Source of the DNA: Tsukamurella pseudospumae
GTDB lineage: Bacteria > Actinomycetota > Actinomycetes > Mycobacteriales > Mycobacteriaceae
NCBI RefSeq assembly: GCF_001575205.1
Contig: NZ_LSRE01000049.1
Location: forward strand, 1 to 64,000
Length of the DNA stretch: 64,000 nucleotides
Direction of reading: 5' to 3'
Under the pieces are notes generated by a model. That model was given only the letters and a program-made list of their open reading frames with translations. It was not told where the DNA came from and searched no databases. This document shows positions 30,545 to 45,452 of the stretch, piece after piece. The translations under genes were made by a program, and so were the position numbers. Position 1 is the first letter of the stretch, and every line of letters starts with the position of its first letter.

Positions 30545-32536
30545 CTATCCGATCCGCAGCGGATCGATCTGGATCCGCACGGGATCACCCTCACGGCGCA
30601 GGCTCCGGCCCACCTGGGCCAAGAACAACGCCCGCGCGAGCGCACGCCCGTCCCGCCTCGCGACCCGGACCAGGAGCCGCCGCGGCGGCGGACCGTCGTC
30701 GGGGGCGCCCGGGACCCGGACGCCGGGCGGTAGGTCGACGGGGCCGAGCACCTCGGCACCGTCGGGTAGAGCGGCCGCCTCCGCGAGGGCGAGGACGTCG
30801 GCCTCGGCACCGTCGAGCACTGCGAGGTGCGTCGCGGGCGGGAACCCCACATCGGCCCGCTCGGCGAGCTCCGATGCGGCGAAACCCGCGGCGTCCCAAC
30901 GGATCAGCGCCTGCACAGCGGGGATGCCCGCGTCCGCGCCGCACACCACCGTGCCGTCCTCGGCGACCAGCGCCGTGGCGTTCATCCACCGGCGCAGCGT
31001 CTCCTCCCCGGCCCGCAGGTCGGCCCGGCCCAGCAGCAGCCAGCCGTCGAGCAGGAGCGCCGCCCCGTAGCCGCCCTCCACCACGGGCTCGGCGCCCGGC
31101 GTGGCCACCACGATCCGACGGTCCGCCGTCGTCTCCGTCAGCACGGACTCCCCGCCCGAGGTCGCCACGACCACCCCCGGGAAGGCGCGCCCCAGCTCCT
31201 CGGCGGTCCGCATCGCACCCACGATCACCGCCCGCATCGTGGTGCCGCCGCACGCCGGGCACCGGTACGCGGCATCGGCCTGCGCGCACCACCGGCAGCG
31301 GAGCGTCCCGCCGGACGCCTGCTCGAGCGGACCGTGGCACCGTCGACACCGGGCGGGCGTCCGACACCGATCACACGACAGCGCGGGCGCGTAGCCCCGA
31401 CGGGGCACCTGCACCAGTACCGGACGGTCGGCGTCCAGCGCCGTGCGCGCTGCGGCGAACGCGGCCGCGGGCAGCCGCGCGGAGCGGGCCAGCGGGTCGC
31501 GCGCCAGGGCGACGTCGGAGTCCGCCACGCCCACGATGCGCGGTGAGCGTTGCCGAACCAGCTCGCGCGGCGCCGTGATCTCCGCGGCCCACCCCGCGTC
31601 CACCAGCGCCTGCGACTCCGGGGTCCGGGCGAAACCGCCGATCACCAACGCCGCACTCTCCTGGTGCGCGCGCAGCGCGAGCACCTCGCGGGTGTGCGGA
31701 TAGGGCGCGCGGGGCTCGATCAGCGACTCGTCGCCGTCGTCCCACAGCGCGATCAGGCCCAGGTCCGGCAGGGGCGCGAAGGCGGCGCTGCGCGTGCCGA
31801 TCACCACCCGGGTGCGGCCGAGCCGCGCGAGGAGCCAGCGCCGGTACCGCGCCGACGGCCCCAGCCCCGCCGCCAGCACCGCGGGGGCCAGGTGGACGCA
31901 CGCCGCCGCCAGGCGGTCAAGGTCGGTCTGGTCGGGAACGATCAGCAGGGCCGTGCGGCCCGCGGCCACGACGGTCGCCGTGAGCTCGGCGAGCCGCGCC
32001 GCCCAATCCTCGCCGGGCAGCGCCTGCCAGATCGCACGCGGCGATCTGCCGCCGACCGCCGCCGCGGCGAACTGCGCGCCGTGGGTGTACTCGGCGAGCG
32101 CACCGTCCGGCGCCACGGGTCGCACGGATTCGACGACGTCCTGCTCCAGGAGCGTCTTCTCGACGCGGGCGTGCCGGGGCGGGATCGCGAGCCGCAGCAC
32201 GTCGGCGCGGGTGCCGGCGTATCGCGCGGCGACCTCCGTGACCAGCCGCAGCACCGCCGGCGTCAGCACCGGCAGCGGCGAGACGACCCGGTCCAGCGTG
32301 GCGAGCCTGCCCTCGTGCTCGGTGCGCGGAAGCCGCTCGAGCAGGTAGCCGTCGACGAGTCGGCCGGAGAAGCGCACGCGGACGCGGACCCCCGGCTGCG
32401 CCGTCTCGGCGAGCTCGGGCGGGACCAGATAGTCGAACTCCCGATCGAGGTGACTGACCTGCAGGAGGGGCAGCACCCGAGCGATCGGGAGTTCGACGGC
32501 GGCCTGAGCCGCCTCGGCGGGGCCGAGTCCGCTCAC
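30545..32536 (-). CDS. priA: Primosomal protein N' of the actinobacterial type, lacking a Walker A motif
   Basis: 663 residues from GTG 32536, 14 bases after metK. The N-terminal DNA-binding domain (FDYLVPPEL..VRVRFSGR) and the zinc-binding Cys cluster (CDRCRTPARCRRCHG and CRWC, CPAC) are present. The helicase motif I (GxGKT) expected near residue 180 is absent: that stretch reads ALPGEDWAARL. Motif II is also degenerate (LIALWDDGDE). Such forms are usual in Mycobacteriales and are thought to act only structurally in replication restart loading. The gene is the last of the metK-priA pair. Confidence 0.93.
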   Translation of the reverse strand: MSGLGPAEAAQAAVELPIARVLPLLQVSHLDREFDYLVPPELAETAQPGVRVRVRFSGRLVDGYLLERLPRTEHEGRLATLDRVVSPLPVLTPAVLRLVTEVAARYAGTRADVLRLAIPPRHARVEKTLLEQDVVESVRPVAPDGALAEYTHGAQFAAAAVGGRSPRAIWQALPGEDWAARLAELTATVVAAGRTALLIVPDQTDLDRLAAACVHLAPAVLAAGLGPSARYRRWLLARLGRTRVVIGTRSAAFAPLPDLGLIALWDDGDESLIEPRAPYPHTREVLALRAHQESAALVIGGFARTPESQALVDAGWAAEITAPRELVRQRSPRIVGVADSDVALARDPLARSARLPAAAFAAARTALDADRPVLVQVPRRGYAPALSCDRCRTPARCRRCHGPLEQASGGTLRCRWCAQADAAYRCPACGGTTMRAVIVGAMRTAEELGRAFPGVVVATSGGESVLTETTADRRIVVATPGAEPVVEGGYGAALLLDGWLLLGRADLRAGEETLRRWMNATALVAEDGTVVCGADAGIPAVQALIRWDAAGFAASELAERADVGFPPATHLAVLDGAEADVLALAEAAALPDGAEVLGPVDLPPGVRVPGAPDDGPPPRRLLVRVARRDGRALARALFLAQVGRSLRREGDPVRIQIDPLRIG

Positions 32537-32550
32537 GCCGGCGGGCTCTG

Positions 32551-33774
<1,224 letters not shown>

Positions 33775-33817
33775 TGTCGAAGGTCCTCTCGATGGAGTTT
33801 GCGATGTCAGAAGAAAT

Positions 33818-35056
33818 CTAGCGGGCGGGGCCCAACCGGGCGGACGCCGCATCCAGTATGCGCGCGGCCATGGCGGACTTCGATCCGAGCGGCAGCGCGC
33901 TCTCGCCGCCGTCCGCGCCCAGGAGCCAACCGGAGTTCTCGTCGACCTCGAACGCCCGACCGTCGCCCACCGCGTTGAGGACCAGGAGGTCGCATCCCTT
34001 GCGCTGCAGCTTGGCCCGGCCGTAGTCCAGAACCGTGCCGCCGGCGTCGCCCGTCTCGGCCGCGAATCCGACGATGACCGCGTCGGCCCGCAGCCCGCCG
34101 TCACGCCGCGCGGCGACCAGCCCGGCGAGCACGTCCGGGTTTTCGACCATCGTGATCGATTCGAGCGCCTCGCTCTTGCCGTCCGCGCCCTTCTTGAGCT
34201 TCGTGGTGGCGACCTCGGCGGGGCGGTAGTCCGCGACCGCGGCGGCCATGATCACGAGGTCGGCTGCGGCGGCGTGCTCGGCCATCGCGGACTGCAGGTC
34301 GAGTGCCGAGGCGATGCGCACCACCTCGACCGCGGGCGGATCCGCCAGGCCGATGGTGTTGCCCGCGACGAGGACGACCCGGGCGCCGCGCTGTGCCGCG
34401 AGCCGGGCCAGCGCATAGCCCTGCTTGCCCGAGCTGCGGTTGGTGAGGTAGCGGACCGGGTCGAGCGCCTCCTTGGTGCCGCCGGCGGAGACGACGACCT
34501 TCCGGCCCTCGAGGTCGCGGTTCAGCGCGCCCGGGTGCTCCAACAGGACGTCGGCGAGGGCGCCGATCTCGTCGGGCTCGGGCAGCCGGCCGGCGCCGGT
34601 GTCCTTCCCGGTGAGCCGGCCGGAGGCCGGCTCGATCACGACGGCACCGCGCTCGCGCAGGGTCGCGACATTGGCCCGGGTGGCGGGGTGCTCCCACATC
34701 TCGGTGTGCATCGCAGGAGCGAAGACGACCGGGCAACGGGCGGTGAGGAGGGTGCCGGTCAGCAGGTCGTCGGCGCGGCCCTGGGCGGCGCGCGCCATCA
34801 GGTCGGCGGTCGCCGGGGCGATCACGACGAGGTCGGCCGACTGCCCGAGGCGCACGTGCGGCACCTCGGGGATCGACTCGAAGACCCCCGTCTGGACGGG
34901 GTTACCCGACAACGCCTCGAAGGTCGCGGCACCGACGAACTTGAGCGCAGACTCGGTGGGGATCACCCGCACCTCGTGCCCGCGTTCGGTGAAATGCCGG
35001 ACCAGAGCGCACGCCTTGTAGGCAGCGATGCCGCCGCCGACGCCGACGATGATCAT
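33818..35056 (-). CDS. coaBC: Bifunctional phosphopantothenoylcysteine decarboxylase / phosphopantothenate-cysteine ligase
   Basis: 412 residues. The N-terminal CoaC flavoprotein part (about 1-180) has [12 protein letters not shown], the PALNxxMW-like [16 protein letters not shown] with its catalytic residues, and the substrate-binding APATAD. The CoaB part (about 185-412) has [29 protein letters not shown]. It performs two steps of coenzyme A synthesis. It follows rpoZ by 12 bases. Confidence 0.97.
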   Translation of the reverse strand: MIIVGVGGGIAAYKACALVRHFTERGHEVRVIPTESALKFVGAATFEALSGNPVQTGVFESIPEVPHVRLGQSADLVVIAPATADLMARAAQGRADDLLTGTLLTARCPVVFAPAMHTEMWEHPATRANVATLRERGAVVIEPASGRLTGKDTGAGRLPEPDEIGALADVLLEHPGALNRDLEGRKVVVSAGGTKEALDPVRYLTNRSSGKQGYALARLAAQRGARVVLVAGNTIGLADPPAVEVVRIASALDLQSAMAEHAAAADLVIMAAAVADYRPAEVATTKLKKGADGKSEALESITMVENPDVLAGLVAARRDGGLRADAVIVGFAAETGDAGGTVLDYGRAKLQRKGCDLLVLNAVGDGRAFEVDENSGWLLGADGGESALPLGSKSAMAARILDAASARLGPAR

Positions 35057-35068
35057 GGGCGCGTCAGC

Positions 35069-35341
35069 TCACTCGCCCTCGGTGTGCTCCAGGAGATCCT
35101 CGTGGATCTCGCGCATGGCGATCGACAGCGGCTTCTCGTGCAGGCCCGGCTCGACGAGCGGGCCGACGTACTCGAGGATGCCGTCCGACAGGCTGTTGTA
35201 GTAGTCGTTGATCTGACGCGCGCGCTTGGCCGCGTAGATCACCAGGGCGTACTTCGAGGAGGTGCGCTCGAGCAGCTCGTCGATCGGCGGGTTGGTGATG
35301 CCGAGCGGCTGGTCGTACACGGTCTCAGTGGTGGTGCTCAC
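35069..35341 (-). CDS. rpoZ: RNA polymerase omega subunit
   Basis: 90 residues: the [30 protein letters not shown] core and [23 protein letters not shown] tail typical of actinobacterial omega. It assists folding and assembly of the beta' subunit. It lies 48 bases after gmk and 12 bases before coaBC. Confidence 0.97.
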   Translation of the reverse strand: MSTTTETVYDQPLGITNPPIDELLERTSSKYALVIYAAKRARQINDYYNSLSDGILEYVGPLVEPGLHEKPLSIAMREIHEDLLEHTEGE

Positions 35342-35389
35342 GCGTCTCCTACGTTACGGATCTTCACGAAATTCGCTTCTCTGGCCAGT

Positions 35390-35986
35390 CTACGCGCGGG
35401 GCGATTCGGGGCCGACCAGTAAGGATACCAAGTCACCCACCGCTCGGTCCAAGTCGTCGTTGACGACGACGGCGTCGTAGTCGTCGCGGGTGGCCATCTC
35501 GGCCCTCGCGGTCTCGAGCCGGCGTGCGATCTTCTCGGCACTCTCGGTGCCCCGTCCGCGCAGCCGGCGCTCCAGCTCGTCCCAGCTGGGCGGGCTCAGG
35601 AACACGGTCCGCGCCTCGGGCAACGCCGCCTTCACGCTGGCCGCGCCCGCGAGGTCGACCTCGACGAGAACGGGACGTCCGGCGTCGAGGGCCTCGTACA
35701 CGGGGCCCGCCGGGGTACCGGACCGCTGCAGGCCGCCGTGGATCTCCGCCCACTCGAGCAGGTCGCCGTCGGCGATCAGACGGTCGAAACCGTGGTCGCC
35801 GACGAAGTGGTAGTCCCGGCCGTCCACCTCACCGGGGCGCGGATCGCGCGTGGTGGCGGACACCGAGAAGAACAGGTCGGGCACCTCACTGCGGAGCCTG
35901 CCGACCACCGATGACTTACCGACGGCGGAGGGGCCGACCAGTACAACCAGTCGACCCCTCCGGCCTGCGGGAACTACTCCGGACAC
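35390..35986 (-). CDS. gmk: Guanylate kinase
   Basis: 198 residues from GTG 35986, seven bases after the mihF stop; the frame is open further upstream into mihF, but this start agrees with the family length. The P-loop is [15 protein letters not shown], followed by the GMP-binding [21 protein letters not shown] and FLEWAEIHG-like [10 protein letters not shown]. It phosphorylates GMP to GDP. The mihF-gmk-rpoZ order is conserved in Mycobacteriales. Confidence 0.95.
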   Translation of the reverse strand: MSGVVPAGRRGRLVVLVGPSAVGKSSVVGRLRSEVPDLFFSVSATTRDPRPGEVDGRDYHFVGDHGFDRLIADGDLLEWAEIHGGLQRSGTPAGPVYEALDAGRPVLVEVDLAGAASVKAALPEARTVFLSPPSWDELERRLRGRGTESAEKIARRLETARAEMATRDDYDAVVVNDDLDRAVGDLVSLLVGPESPRA

Positions 35987-35993
35987 TGATGTG

Positions 35994-36308
35994 TCAGGCG
36001 GAGAACTTCTCGAGCAGCGCCTTGCGCTGCCGGTCGCCCAGACCGCGCACACGGCGCGTGGGGGCGATCTCCAGCTCGGTCATCAGCTCCTGCGCCTTGA
36101 CCTTGCCCACCTTGGGCAGGGCCTCGAGCAGGGCCGAGACCTTCATCTTGCCGATGACCTCGTCGGCCTCCGCGTCCTTCAGCACCTGCTGCAGGGTGGT
36201 GGTGCCACTCTTGAGCCGGTTCTTCAGCTCTGCGCGGGCACGGCGAGCGGCAGCTGCCTTCTCCAGAGCAGCGGCACGCTGCTCGTCGGTCAACTGGGGA
36301 AGGGCCAC
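35994..36308 (-). CDS. mihF: Mycobacterial-type integration host factor (mIHF)
   Basis: 104 residues from GTG 36308 with GGAGGA immediately upstream. It begins with [20 protein letters not shown] and has the helix-two-turn-helix of m[48 protein letters not shown]. It is a nucleoid protein of Actinobacteria, needed for L5 phage integration and for global regulation. Very high conservation makes the call firm. Confidence 0.96.
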   Translation of the reverse strand: MALPQLTDEQRAAALEKAAAARRARAELKNRLKSGTTTLQQVLKDAEADEVIGKMKVSALLEALPKVGKVKAQELMTELEIAPTRRVRGLGDRQRKALLEKFSA

Positions 36309-36624
36309 GATTCCTCCGTCTTCGATGTACGTACGTCTTTGCCGCGTACTTGCGACTCCTGCGACGGTACCCACGTTTCGCTCACCATGGGAACCCCACC
36401 CCCCTCTCACCTGCGGTTTGGCAGTGATGTAGGCGGCACGCGACGGCGGCGGCGAGAACACCACCCGATCACCAGTGTTGCAATCGAGAACCGTTGCCCC
36501 GCAATGCTTTCAGATCGGTAGGACCGTACCGACCGCAATATTTCGATGTGACGGGTGAAACTCATGTGACCTGCGAAAATACCTGCACTTCCCGGCGTGC
36601 CCGGGCGTGTCGGACGGTTCCCGG
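36309..36624. other. 316-base region without a gene
   Basis: This divider separates mihF (transcribed leftwards) from the antiporter gene that ends at 36625. It must contain the promoter of mihF-gmk-rpoZ and possibly a terminator for the antiporter. It is the least GC-rich stretch of the window (around AAATACC and CAATATTTCG). No RNA, ORF or strong consensus element is recognised. Confidence 0.6.
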
Positions 36625-37836
36625 TCACCCCGTCGACGATGCCGCGCCCGGGCGGACCCGGCGGACCGTCCGCTCGCCGAGGCGCACGACGGGCTCGACC
36701 ACGCGAGCGATGATCGGCCCCAGCACCGCCATGATCAGTACGTACGTGGTGGCGAGCGCCGCCAGCCGTCCGTCGACGGCACCGGCGGAGACGGCCAAGC
36801 CGGCGATGACGATCGAGAACTCGCCGCGGGCGACGAGTGCGGCACCCGCGCGGGCCCGGCCCATGCGCCGGACCCCGATGCGGCCGGCGGCCCACCATCC
36901 CGTGGCGATCTTCGTCACGGTGGTGACCACCGCGAGCAGTACGGCCCACCCCAGCACGGGTGGGATCGACCGCGGATCGGTGTTCAGGCCGAAGACCACG
37001 AAGAAGAGCGCCGCGAACAGGTCCCGCAGCGGCTCCAGCAGCCGCGTCGCCTCGTGCGCGATCGAGCCCGAGATCGCGATGCCGAGGAGGAACGCCCCCA
37101 CGGCCGCGGACACCTGCAGCGCGGACGCGACACCGGCCACCAGGAGCGCCGCGCCGATCAGCCCCAGAAGGAAGACCTCGCGGTCCTCGCTGTAGACCAG
37201 CGCGGACACCCGGTGCCCGTAGCGCACCGCCGAGATCAGCACGACCCCCACGACCACCACCGCGATCGTCACCGCCTCCACCTCGCCCACGAGACCGAGG
37301 CCGGCCAGGATCGCCGTCAGGATCGGCAGGTACACCGCCATCGCCAGATCCTCGAACACGAGAACCGACAGCACCACCGGCGTCTCGCGGTTGCCCAACC
37401 GCCCGAGATCGCTGAGCACCTTGGCCGCGATGCCCGACGACGAGATGTAGGTGACACCGGCCAGGACCAGCGCCCCCGTCGGCCCCCAGCCGAGGACGAG
37501 CGCCACGATCGCGCCCGGGGTCGCGTTGAGCACGATGTCGAGCACACCGGCCAGCCAGGACTGTCGCATCCCGGTGATCAGCTCGGTGGCGGTGTACTCC
37601 AGCCCGAGCATCAGGAGCAGGAGGACCACGCCGATCTCTCCGGCGACGTGGCTGAAGTCGGAAGCCTCCCCCAGCGGGATCACTCCGCCGACGCCGAAGG
37701 CGAGGCCGCCGATCAGGTAGAGCGGGATGGGCGAGATCCCGAACCGGCTCGCGGCGCGGCCCAGGAACCCGAGGGCGAAGAAGATCGCGCCGAGCTCGAT
37801 CAGGGCGACCGTGTTCTCGTCGAGGTGGAGGGTCAC
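36625..37836 (-). CDS. K+/H+ antiporter of the CPA2 family (KhtU-like)
   Basis: 403 residues, with about 12 membrane helices. The CPA2 pattern is evident: GGLAFGVGGVIPL, GLEYTATELI, VTYISSSGIAAKVL and VFEDLAMAVYLPI in the transport core with the ED pair, and GAFLLGIAISGS. No RCK domain is attached, as in KhtU where the regulatory part is a separate protein. The gene overlaps the preceding TrkA_C-domain gene by 4 bases, giving a KhtT-KhtU type pair. It exports K+ in exchange for protons. This pair sits between mihF and pyrF, where Mycobacterium has PE/PPE genes. Confidence 0.88.
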   Translation of the reverse strand: MTLHLDENTVALIELGAIFFALGFLGRAASRFGISPIPLYLIGGLAFGVGGVIPLGEASDFSHVAGEIGVVLLLLMLGLEYTATELITGMRQSWLAGVLDIVLNATPGAIVALVLGWGPTGALVLAGVTYISSSGIAAKVLSDLGRLGNRETPVVLSVLVFEDLAMAVYLPILTAILAGLGLVGEVEAVTIAVVVVGVVLISAVRYGHRVSALVYSEDREVFLLGLIGAALLVAGVASALQVSAAVGAFLLGIAISGSIAHEATRLLEPLRDLFAALFFVVFGLNTDPRSIPPVLGWAVLLAVVTTVTKIATGWWAAGRIGVRRMGRARAGAALVARGEFSIVIAGLAVSAGAVDGRLAALATTYVLIMAVLGPIIARVVEPVVRLGERTVRRVRPGAASSTG

Positions 37837-38327
37837 CCGTTCGTCAGGATCTGCGCGGCGGCCTCGATGCCCTGCGTGGTGCCGACCACGACCAGTAGGT
37901 CCCCCGCGGTGAACACGAACTCCGGCCCGGGCGAGGGCTGCACCTCACCGGCGCGCATCACCGCGACGAGCGAGACCTTCGTCCGCGTCCGCATCTGGGT
38001 CTCCCCCAGGGTCCGCCCGTCGTAGGGCGAGCCGGCGAGGATCGGCAGCTGTCGGGTGTTGATGCCCTCGAGCTCGCGCTGCTCCGCGCGCAGCTGATTG
38101 ACCAGCTGCGGCGCACCCAGAAGGTTGGCGAGGACACTCGCCTCCTCACCGGTCAGTGGGACCTGGGCCGCACAGGCGTCCGGATCGTCGCGTTCCGACA
38201 GGAACAGTTCGACGGTGCCGTCGCGGTGCGCCACGACCCCCACCCGCCTGCCGGTGGTCAGCTCGAAGTCCTTACGCACTCCGATGCCCGGCAGCGGTGT
38301 CACATCGACGTTCACGGATCCGACCAT
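37833..38327 (-). CDS. TrkA_C-domain regulatory subunit (KhtT-like)
   Basis: 164 residues. The N-terminal 75 residues start VDVTPLPGIGVRKDFELTTGRRVGVVAHRDG, matching KhtT/AmhM-like subunits. The C-terminal RCK_C (TrkA_C) domain (about 90-160) has LPILAGSPYDGRTLGETQMR and FTAGDLLVVVGTTQGI. Such proteins bind cyclic di-AMP or nucleotides and gate the antiporter. The stop overlaps the antiporter start. Confidence 0.88.
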   Translation of the reverse strand: MVGSVNVDVTPLPGIGVRKDFELTTGRRVGVVAHRDGTVELFLSERDDPDACAAQVPLTGEEASVLANLLGAPQLVNQLRAEQRELEGINTRQLPILAGSPYDGRTLGETQMRTRTKVSLVAVMRAGEVQPSPGPEFVFTAGDLLVVVGTTQGIEAAAQILTNG

Positions 38328-38339
38328 AGACCCGATCGG

Positions 38340-39130
38340 TCATGCCAGGGCGCGCTCCACCTCATCCCGCACCGACAGCGCGGCCGAGCGCAGCGCACCG
38401 GCATCGGGCCCCGCGGCGAGCACCTGCCGCGAGGAGTTGGGCAGCACCGTCGTTCCGGCGCCGAAGATCGCCGCCAGGTCCGCCGGGGTCGCGCCCTGTG
38501 CGCCGAGGCCGGGCGCCAGGACCGGACCGCCCAGGCCGTCCAGGTGCAGGCCGTGCTCACGGGTGGCACCCACGACCAGCCCGACGGTGCCGGTCCCGTC
38601 CGCGTTGTCGGCCCGGGCATCGTCGACGATGCGCTGCGCGACCCCGTCGGCCTGGACCTGCGCCCCCTCGGGGTTCGAGGTCCGGGCGAGGACGAAGACA
38701 CCGCGCCCGGCGGCGCGGGCCGCGTCGATCGCCGGCGCGAGCGAGCCGTAGCCGAGGTACGGCGACAGGGTGACCGCGTCGGCCGCCAGCGGCGAGTCCT
38801 GCAGCCACGCACGGGCGTAGCCGGCCATGGTGGATCCGATGTCGCCGCGCTTCGCATCCGCGATGACGACGGTGCCCGCCTCCCGGCAGGCCGCAATGAC
38901 CTCCTCCAGCGCGAGCATGCCGGCGGCGCCGAACTGCTCGAAGAAGGCGACCTGCGGCTTGACGAAGCCGACCTCGCCGGCGAAGGCCTCCGCACAGCGC
39001 AGGCCGAACGCCCGCACGCCCGCAGCGTCGTCGGACAGGCCCCACGCCGCCAGCAGCGGGGGGTGCGGGTCGATGCCCACCACGAGCCGCCCCCGGTCGG
39101 CGGCCGCCGCGGCGACCCGCTGCGCGAAGG

Positions 39131-39134
<4 letters not shown>
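38340..39134 (-). CDS. pyrF: Orotidine 5'-phosphate decarboxylase (type 2)
   Basis: 264 residues, GTG 39134 overlapping the carB stop by 4 bases. Catalytic [16 protein letters not shown] carries the Asp-Lys-Asp charged network, and [22 protein letters not shown] and APGLGAQG are as in the mycobacterial enzyme (type 2). It makes UMP from OMP and is the last gene of the pyrimidine operon. It ends about 12 bases before the KhtT-like gene start on the same strand. Confidence 0.97.
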
Positions 39135-42459
<3,325 letters not shown>

Positions 42460-42460
<1 letters not shown>

Positions 42461-43599
42461 TACTTGTCTCCTGAGGTGGTGCCCATGACGGTGGCGAACT
42501 TGTCGAAGAGGTAGGCGGCGTCGTGCGGACCCGCCGCGGCCTCCGGGTGGTACTGCACGGAGAAGGCGCGGCCGTCGAGCAGTTCGACGCCCTCCACGAC
42601 CCCGTCGTTGGCGCAGACGTGGCTGACCCGCCCGCGGCCGAACGGGGTGTCGAACTCGGCGCCACGCTCGCCCTCGAGGGCGAAGCCGTGGTTCTGCGCG
42701 GTGATCGAGATCCGGCCCGTCGAGTCCTCGACCACCGGGATGTTGATGCCGCGGTGGCCGAACTTCATCTTGTAGGTCTCCAGGCCGAAGGCGCGGCCCA
42801 GCAGCTGGTTGCCCAGGCAGATGCCGAACAGCGGAAGACCGGCGTCCAGCACGCCGCGGGTGAGCTCGACCTCGTGGTCCGCGGTCGCCGGGTCGCCGGG
42901 GCCGTTGGAGAGGAAGAAGCCGTCCGGGTTGAAGGAGCGCACCTCGTCGAGCGTGATGGTCGAGGGCACGACGTGCACCCGCATGCCGCGCTCGGCGAAC
43001 ATCCGCGGGGTGTTGGTCTTGATGCCGAGATCCACGGCCACGACGGTGAACCGGGGCTCACCGTCCGGCTCGATGGTGTACGCCTCGCCGGTGGAGACCT
43101 CGCCGATCAGGTTGAGGCCCTTCATCTCCGGTTGGCTGCGGACCCGGTCGAGCAGCTCGGCCTCGGGCGCCAGCGCGTCGCCGGCGAAGATGCCGGCCCG
43201 CATGGAGCCGTTGTCGCGCAGCCGGCGCACCAGCGCGCGGGTGTCGATGCCGCCGATGCCGACGACGCCCTGGTCCACCAGCTCGCCCTCGAGGGTGCCG
43301 CTGGAGCGCCAGTTGCTCACCCGGCGGGTGGGGTTGCGGACCGCGTAGCCGGCGACCCAGATCTTGTCGCCCCTGCTCTCGTCGTCCTCGTCGTTCCAGC
43401 CCGTGTTGCCGATCTGCGGGGCCGTCGCCACCACGATCTGGCGCGCGTACGACGGGTCGGTCAGCGTCTCCTGGTACCCGGTCATGGCGGTGCAGAAGAC
43501 GGCCTCGCCGAGGGTCTGGCCGACCGCGCCGAACTCCACACCGCGGTGGACGGTGCCGTCCTCCAGAACCAGTAGCGCGGTCGAAAGTTGAGCAGTCAT
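42460..43599 (-). CDS. carA: Carbamoyl-phosphate synthase, small (glutaminase) subunit
   Basis: 379 residues. Class I glutaminase domain: [15 protein letters not shown], the nucleophile in [16 protein letters not shown], and the catalytic His-Glu as [14 protein letters not shown]. It supplies ammonia to CarB. The ATG overlaps the preceding membrane-protein stop (ATGA). The sequence is intact and typical. Confidence 0.98.
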
Positions 43600-44090
43600 T
43601 CCGTTTCCCTCTTGTCCATCAGTTTTCGGTAGGTCGTCTTGTCGTCGGCGCGGAACCCCGTGTCGATCACGGTGCCGGTGGGCAGCTCCCAACGGAGCAC
43701 CAGCAGGCCGTCGCCGGGCATCACCTTGCCCGCGAGCTTCGAGGCGCGGCGGACCTCGACGATGCGCTCGTCCGCGATCCACATCGGATTGCCGCGGCCG
43801 CGCTCCATCAGGTAACCGTCGGCGTACCGGCTCAGGTTCACGGTGGCGCGGAAGCCCCAGTCGCCCACCGCGACCCGGTCCTGCCAGTGCGGCGCGACCG
43901 TGCTGCCCACGTACACCCCCGACACCGGCCCGAAGACCAGGTCGCGCAGTTGCTCGGGGGTGGTCGGGATCTCACCGACCGCCGCGGCCTGACGCTGCCC
44001 GCGGCGGCGCCAGCCCAGCATCATCAGCGAGAACAGGAGCGCGAGCACCACGAGCACGATCAGGAGCGTCACGATGTCGCTGAGGATCAC
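43596..44090 (-). CDS. Pyrimidine-operon membrane protein of unknown function
   Basis: 164 residues from GTG 44090 (the frame is open further but overlaps pyrC). One N-terminal membrane helix (about 7-27, [21 protein letters not shown]) leads to a soluble part with [32 protein letters not shown] and [11 protein letters not shown]. The same gene lies between pyrC and carA in Mycobacterium (Rv1382-like). It overlaps both neighbours by 4 bases, so it is a fixed part of the operon, but its role is not known. Confidence 0.85.
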   Translation of the reverse strand: MILSDIVTLLIVLVVLALLFSLMMLGWRRRGQRQAAAVGEIPTTPEQLRDLVFGPVSGVYVGSTVAPHWQDRVAVGDWGFRATVNLSRYADGYLMERGRGNPMWIADERIVEVRRASKLAGKVMPGDGLLVLRWELPTGTVIDTGFRADDKTTYRKLMDKRETE

Positions 44091-45400
44091 GCCCGCACCT
44101 CGGTCCCGGGCCGCGCCGTCACCCCGTCGCGTGCGGTGATCCGGCCGCGCAGCACGGTGAGGACCGGCTTCGCGCGGAAGCTCAGGTCCGCGAAGGGCGT
44201 GTTGCGCGAACGGCTCGCGAGCTCGTCCGCCCGCACGGTCCACCCCAGGTCGGGGTCGACCAGCGTCAGGTTCGCGGGCTCGCCCACGCCGATCGGCCGG
44301 CCTTGATCGTCCAGGCGCGCGATCTCCGCGGGCTTCTCGCTCATCACCCGCGCGACATCACGCCAGGTGAGGTCGCCGGTCTCCACCGAGACCTGCGCGA
44401 CGATCGCCAGCGCCGTCTCCAGGCCCAGCATGCCGGGCCGAGCCGCGGCGAACTCGCAGCACTTGTCCTGGTCCGCGTGCGGAGCGTGATCAGTGGCGAC
44501 GCAGTCGATCACGCCGTCGCGCAGCGCCTTCCGCAGCGCGGCCACGTCGGAGGCCTCCCGCAGCGGCGGGTTCACCCGGTTCACGGCGTCGTAGGTGGCC
44601 AGTCGCGAATCGTCGAGCAGCAGGTGGTGCGGGGTGACCTCGGCCGTGATCGCCACACCCTGCCCCTTGGCCCACTTCAGCAGTTCGACGGTGCCCGCCG
44701 TCGAGGCGTGGCAGATGTGCACGCGGGCGCCGGCGTCGCGCGCCAGCAGCGCGTCGCGGGCGACGATCGCCTCCTCGGCGGCGCGGGGCCACCCGGTGAG
44801 GCCGAGGCGCGCTGCCTCGGGGCCCTCGTGCGCCACCGCGCCCTTCGTCAGGCGCGGCTCCTCCGCGTGCTGCGCGATCACCACGCCGAGCGAGGCGGAG
44901 TACTCCAGCGCCCGTCGCATGAGCAGCGGATCCGACACGCACACACCGTCGTCCGAGAACACCCGGACGCGACCCGGTCCGGCGGCCATCATGCCCATCT
45001 CGGCCAGCTTCTCGCCCTGCAGACCGACGGTGACGGCGCCGACCGGGTGCACGTCGACGAGGCCGACCTCCTGGCCGCGCCGGTACACGTGATCGGTGAC
45101 GACGGCGGAGTCGGCGACCGGGCTGGTGTTGGCCATCGCGAACACGGCGGTGTAGCCGCCGAGAGCGGCGGCGGCGGAGCCGGATTCGATCGTCTCGGTG
45201 TCCTCCCGACCGGGCTCACGCAGATGCGTGTGCAGGTCCACGAAACCCGGCAGCAGGACCCTGCCGCCACCGTCGACGACCTCGGCGCCGTCGGCCGGTG
45301 CGAGACCGGCGGCGATGGCGGTGATCTCACCGCCGGCGATCGCGACGTCGACCGGATCGCCCTCGCCGTAAGGACGGACGTTCTTCAGCAGCAAGCTCAT
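44087..45400 (-). CDS. pyrC: Dihydroorotase
   Basis: 437 residues, ATG 45400. The amidohydrolase metal site is visible: [35 protein letters not shown] and the catalytic Asp in [10 protein letters not shown]. It closes carbamoyl aspartate to dihydroorotate. It is the third gene of the operon, 52 bases downstream of pyrB, and overlaps the membrane-protein start by 4 bases. Confidence 0.97.
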   Translation of the reverse strand: MSLLLKNVRPYGEGDPVDVAIAGGEITAIAAGLAPADGAEVVDGGGRVLLPGFVDLHTHLREPGREDTETIESGSAAAALGGYTAVFAMANTSPVADSAVVTDHVYRRGQEVGLVDVHPVGAVTVGLQGEKLAEMGMMAAGPGRVRVFSDDGVCVSDPLLMRRALEYSASLGVVIAQHAEEPRLTKGAVAHEGPEAARLGLTGWPRAAEEAIVARDALLARDAGARVHICHASTAGTVELLKWAKGQGVAITAEVTPHHLLLDDSRLATYDAVNRVNPPLREASDVAALRKALRDGVIDCVATDHAPHADQDKCCEFAAARPGMLGLETALAIVAQVSVETGDLTWRDVARVMSEKPAEIARLDDQGRPIGVGEPANLTLVDPDLGWTVRADELASRSRNTPFADLSFRAKPVLTVLRGRITARDGVTARPGTEVRA

Positions 45401-45452
45401 TCGGAGGATCCTTCGGTCCGCGAGGAATGGGTGGCACCGGAGCGAGCCGACA

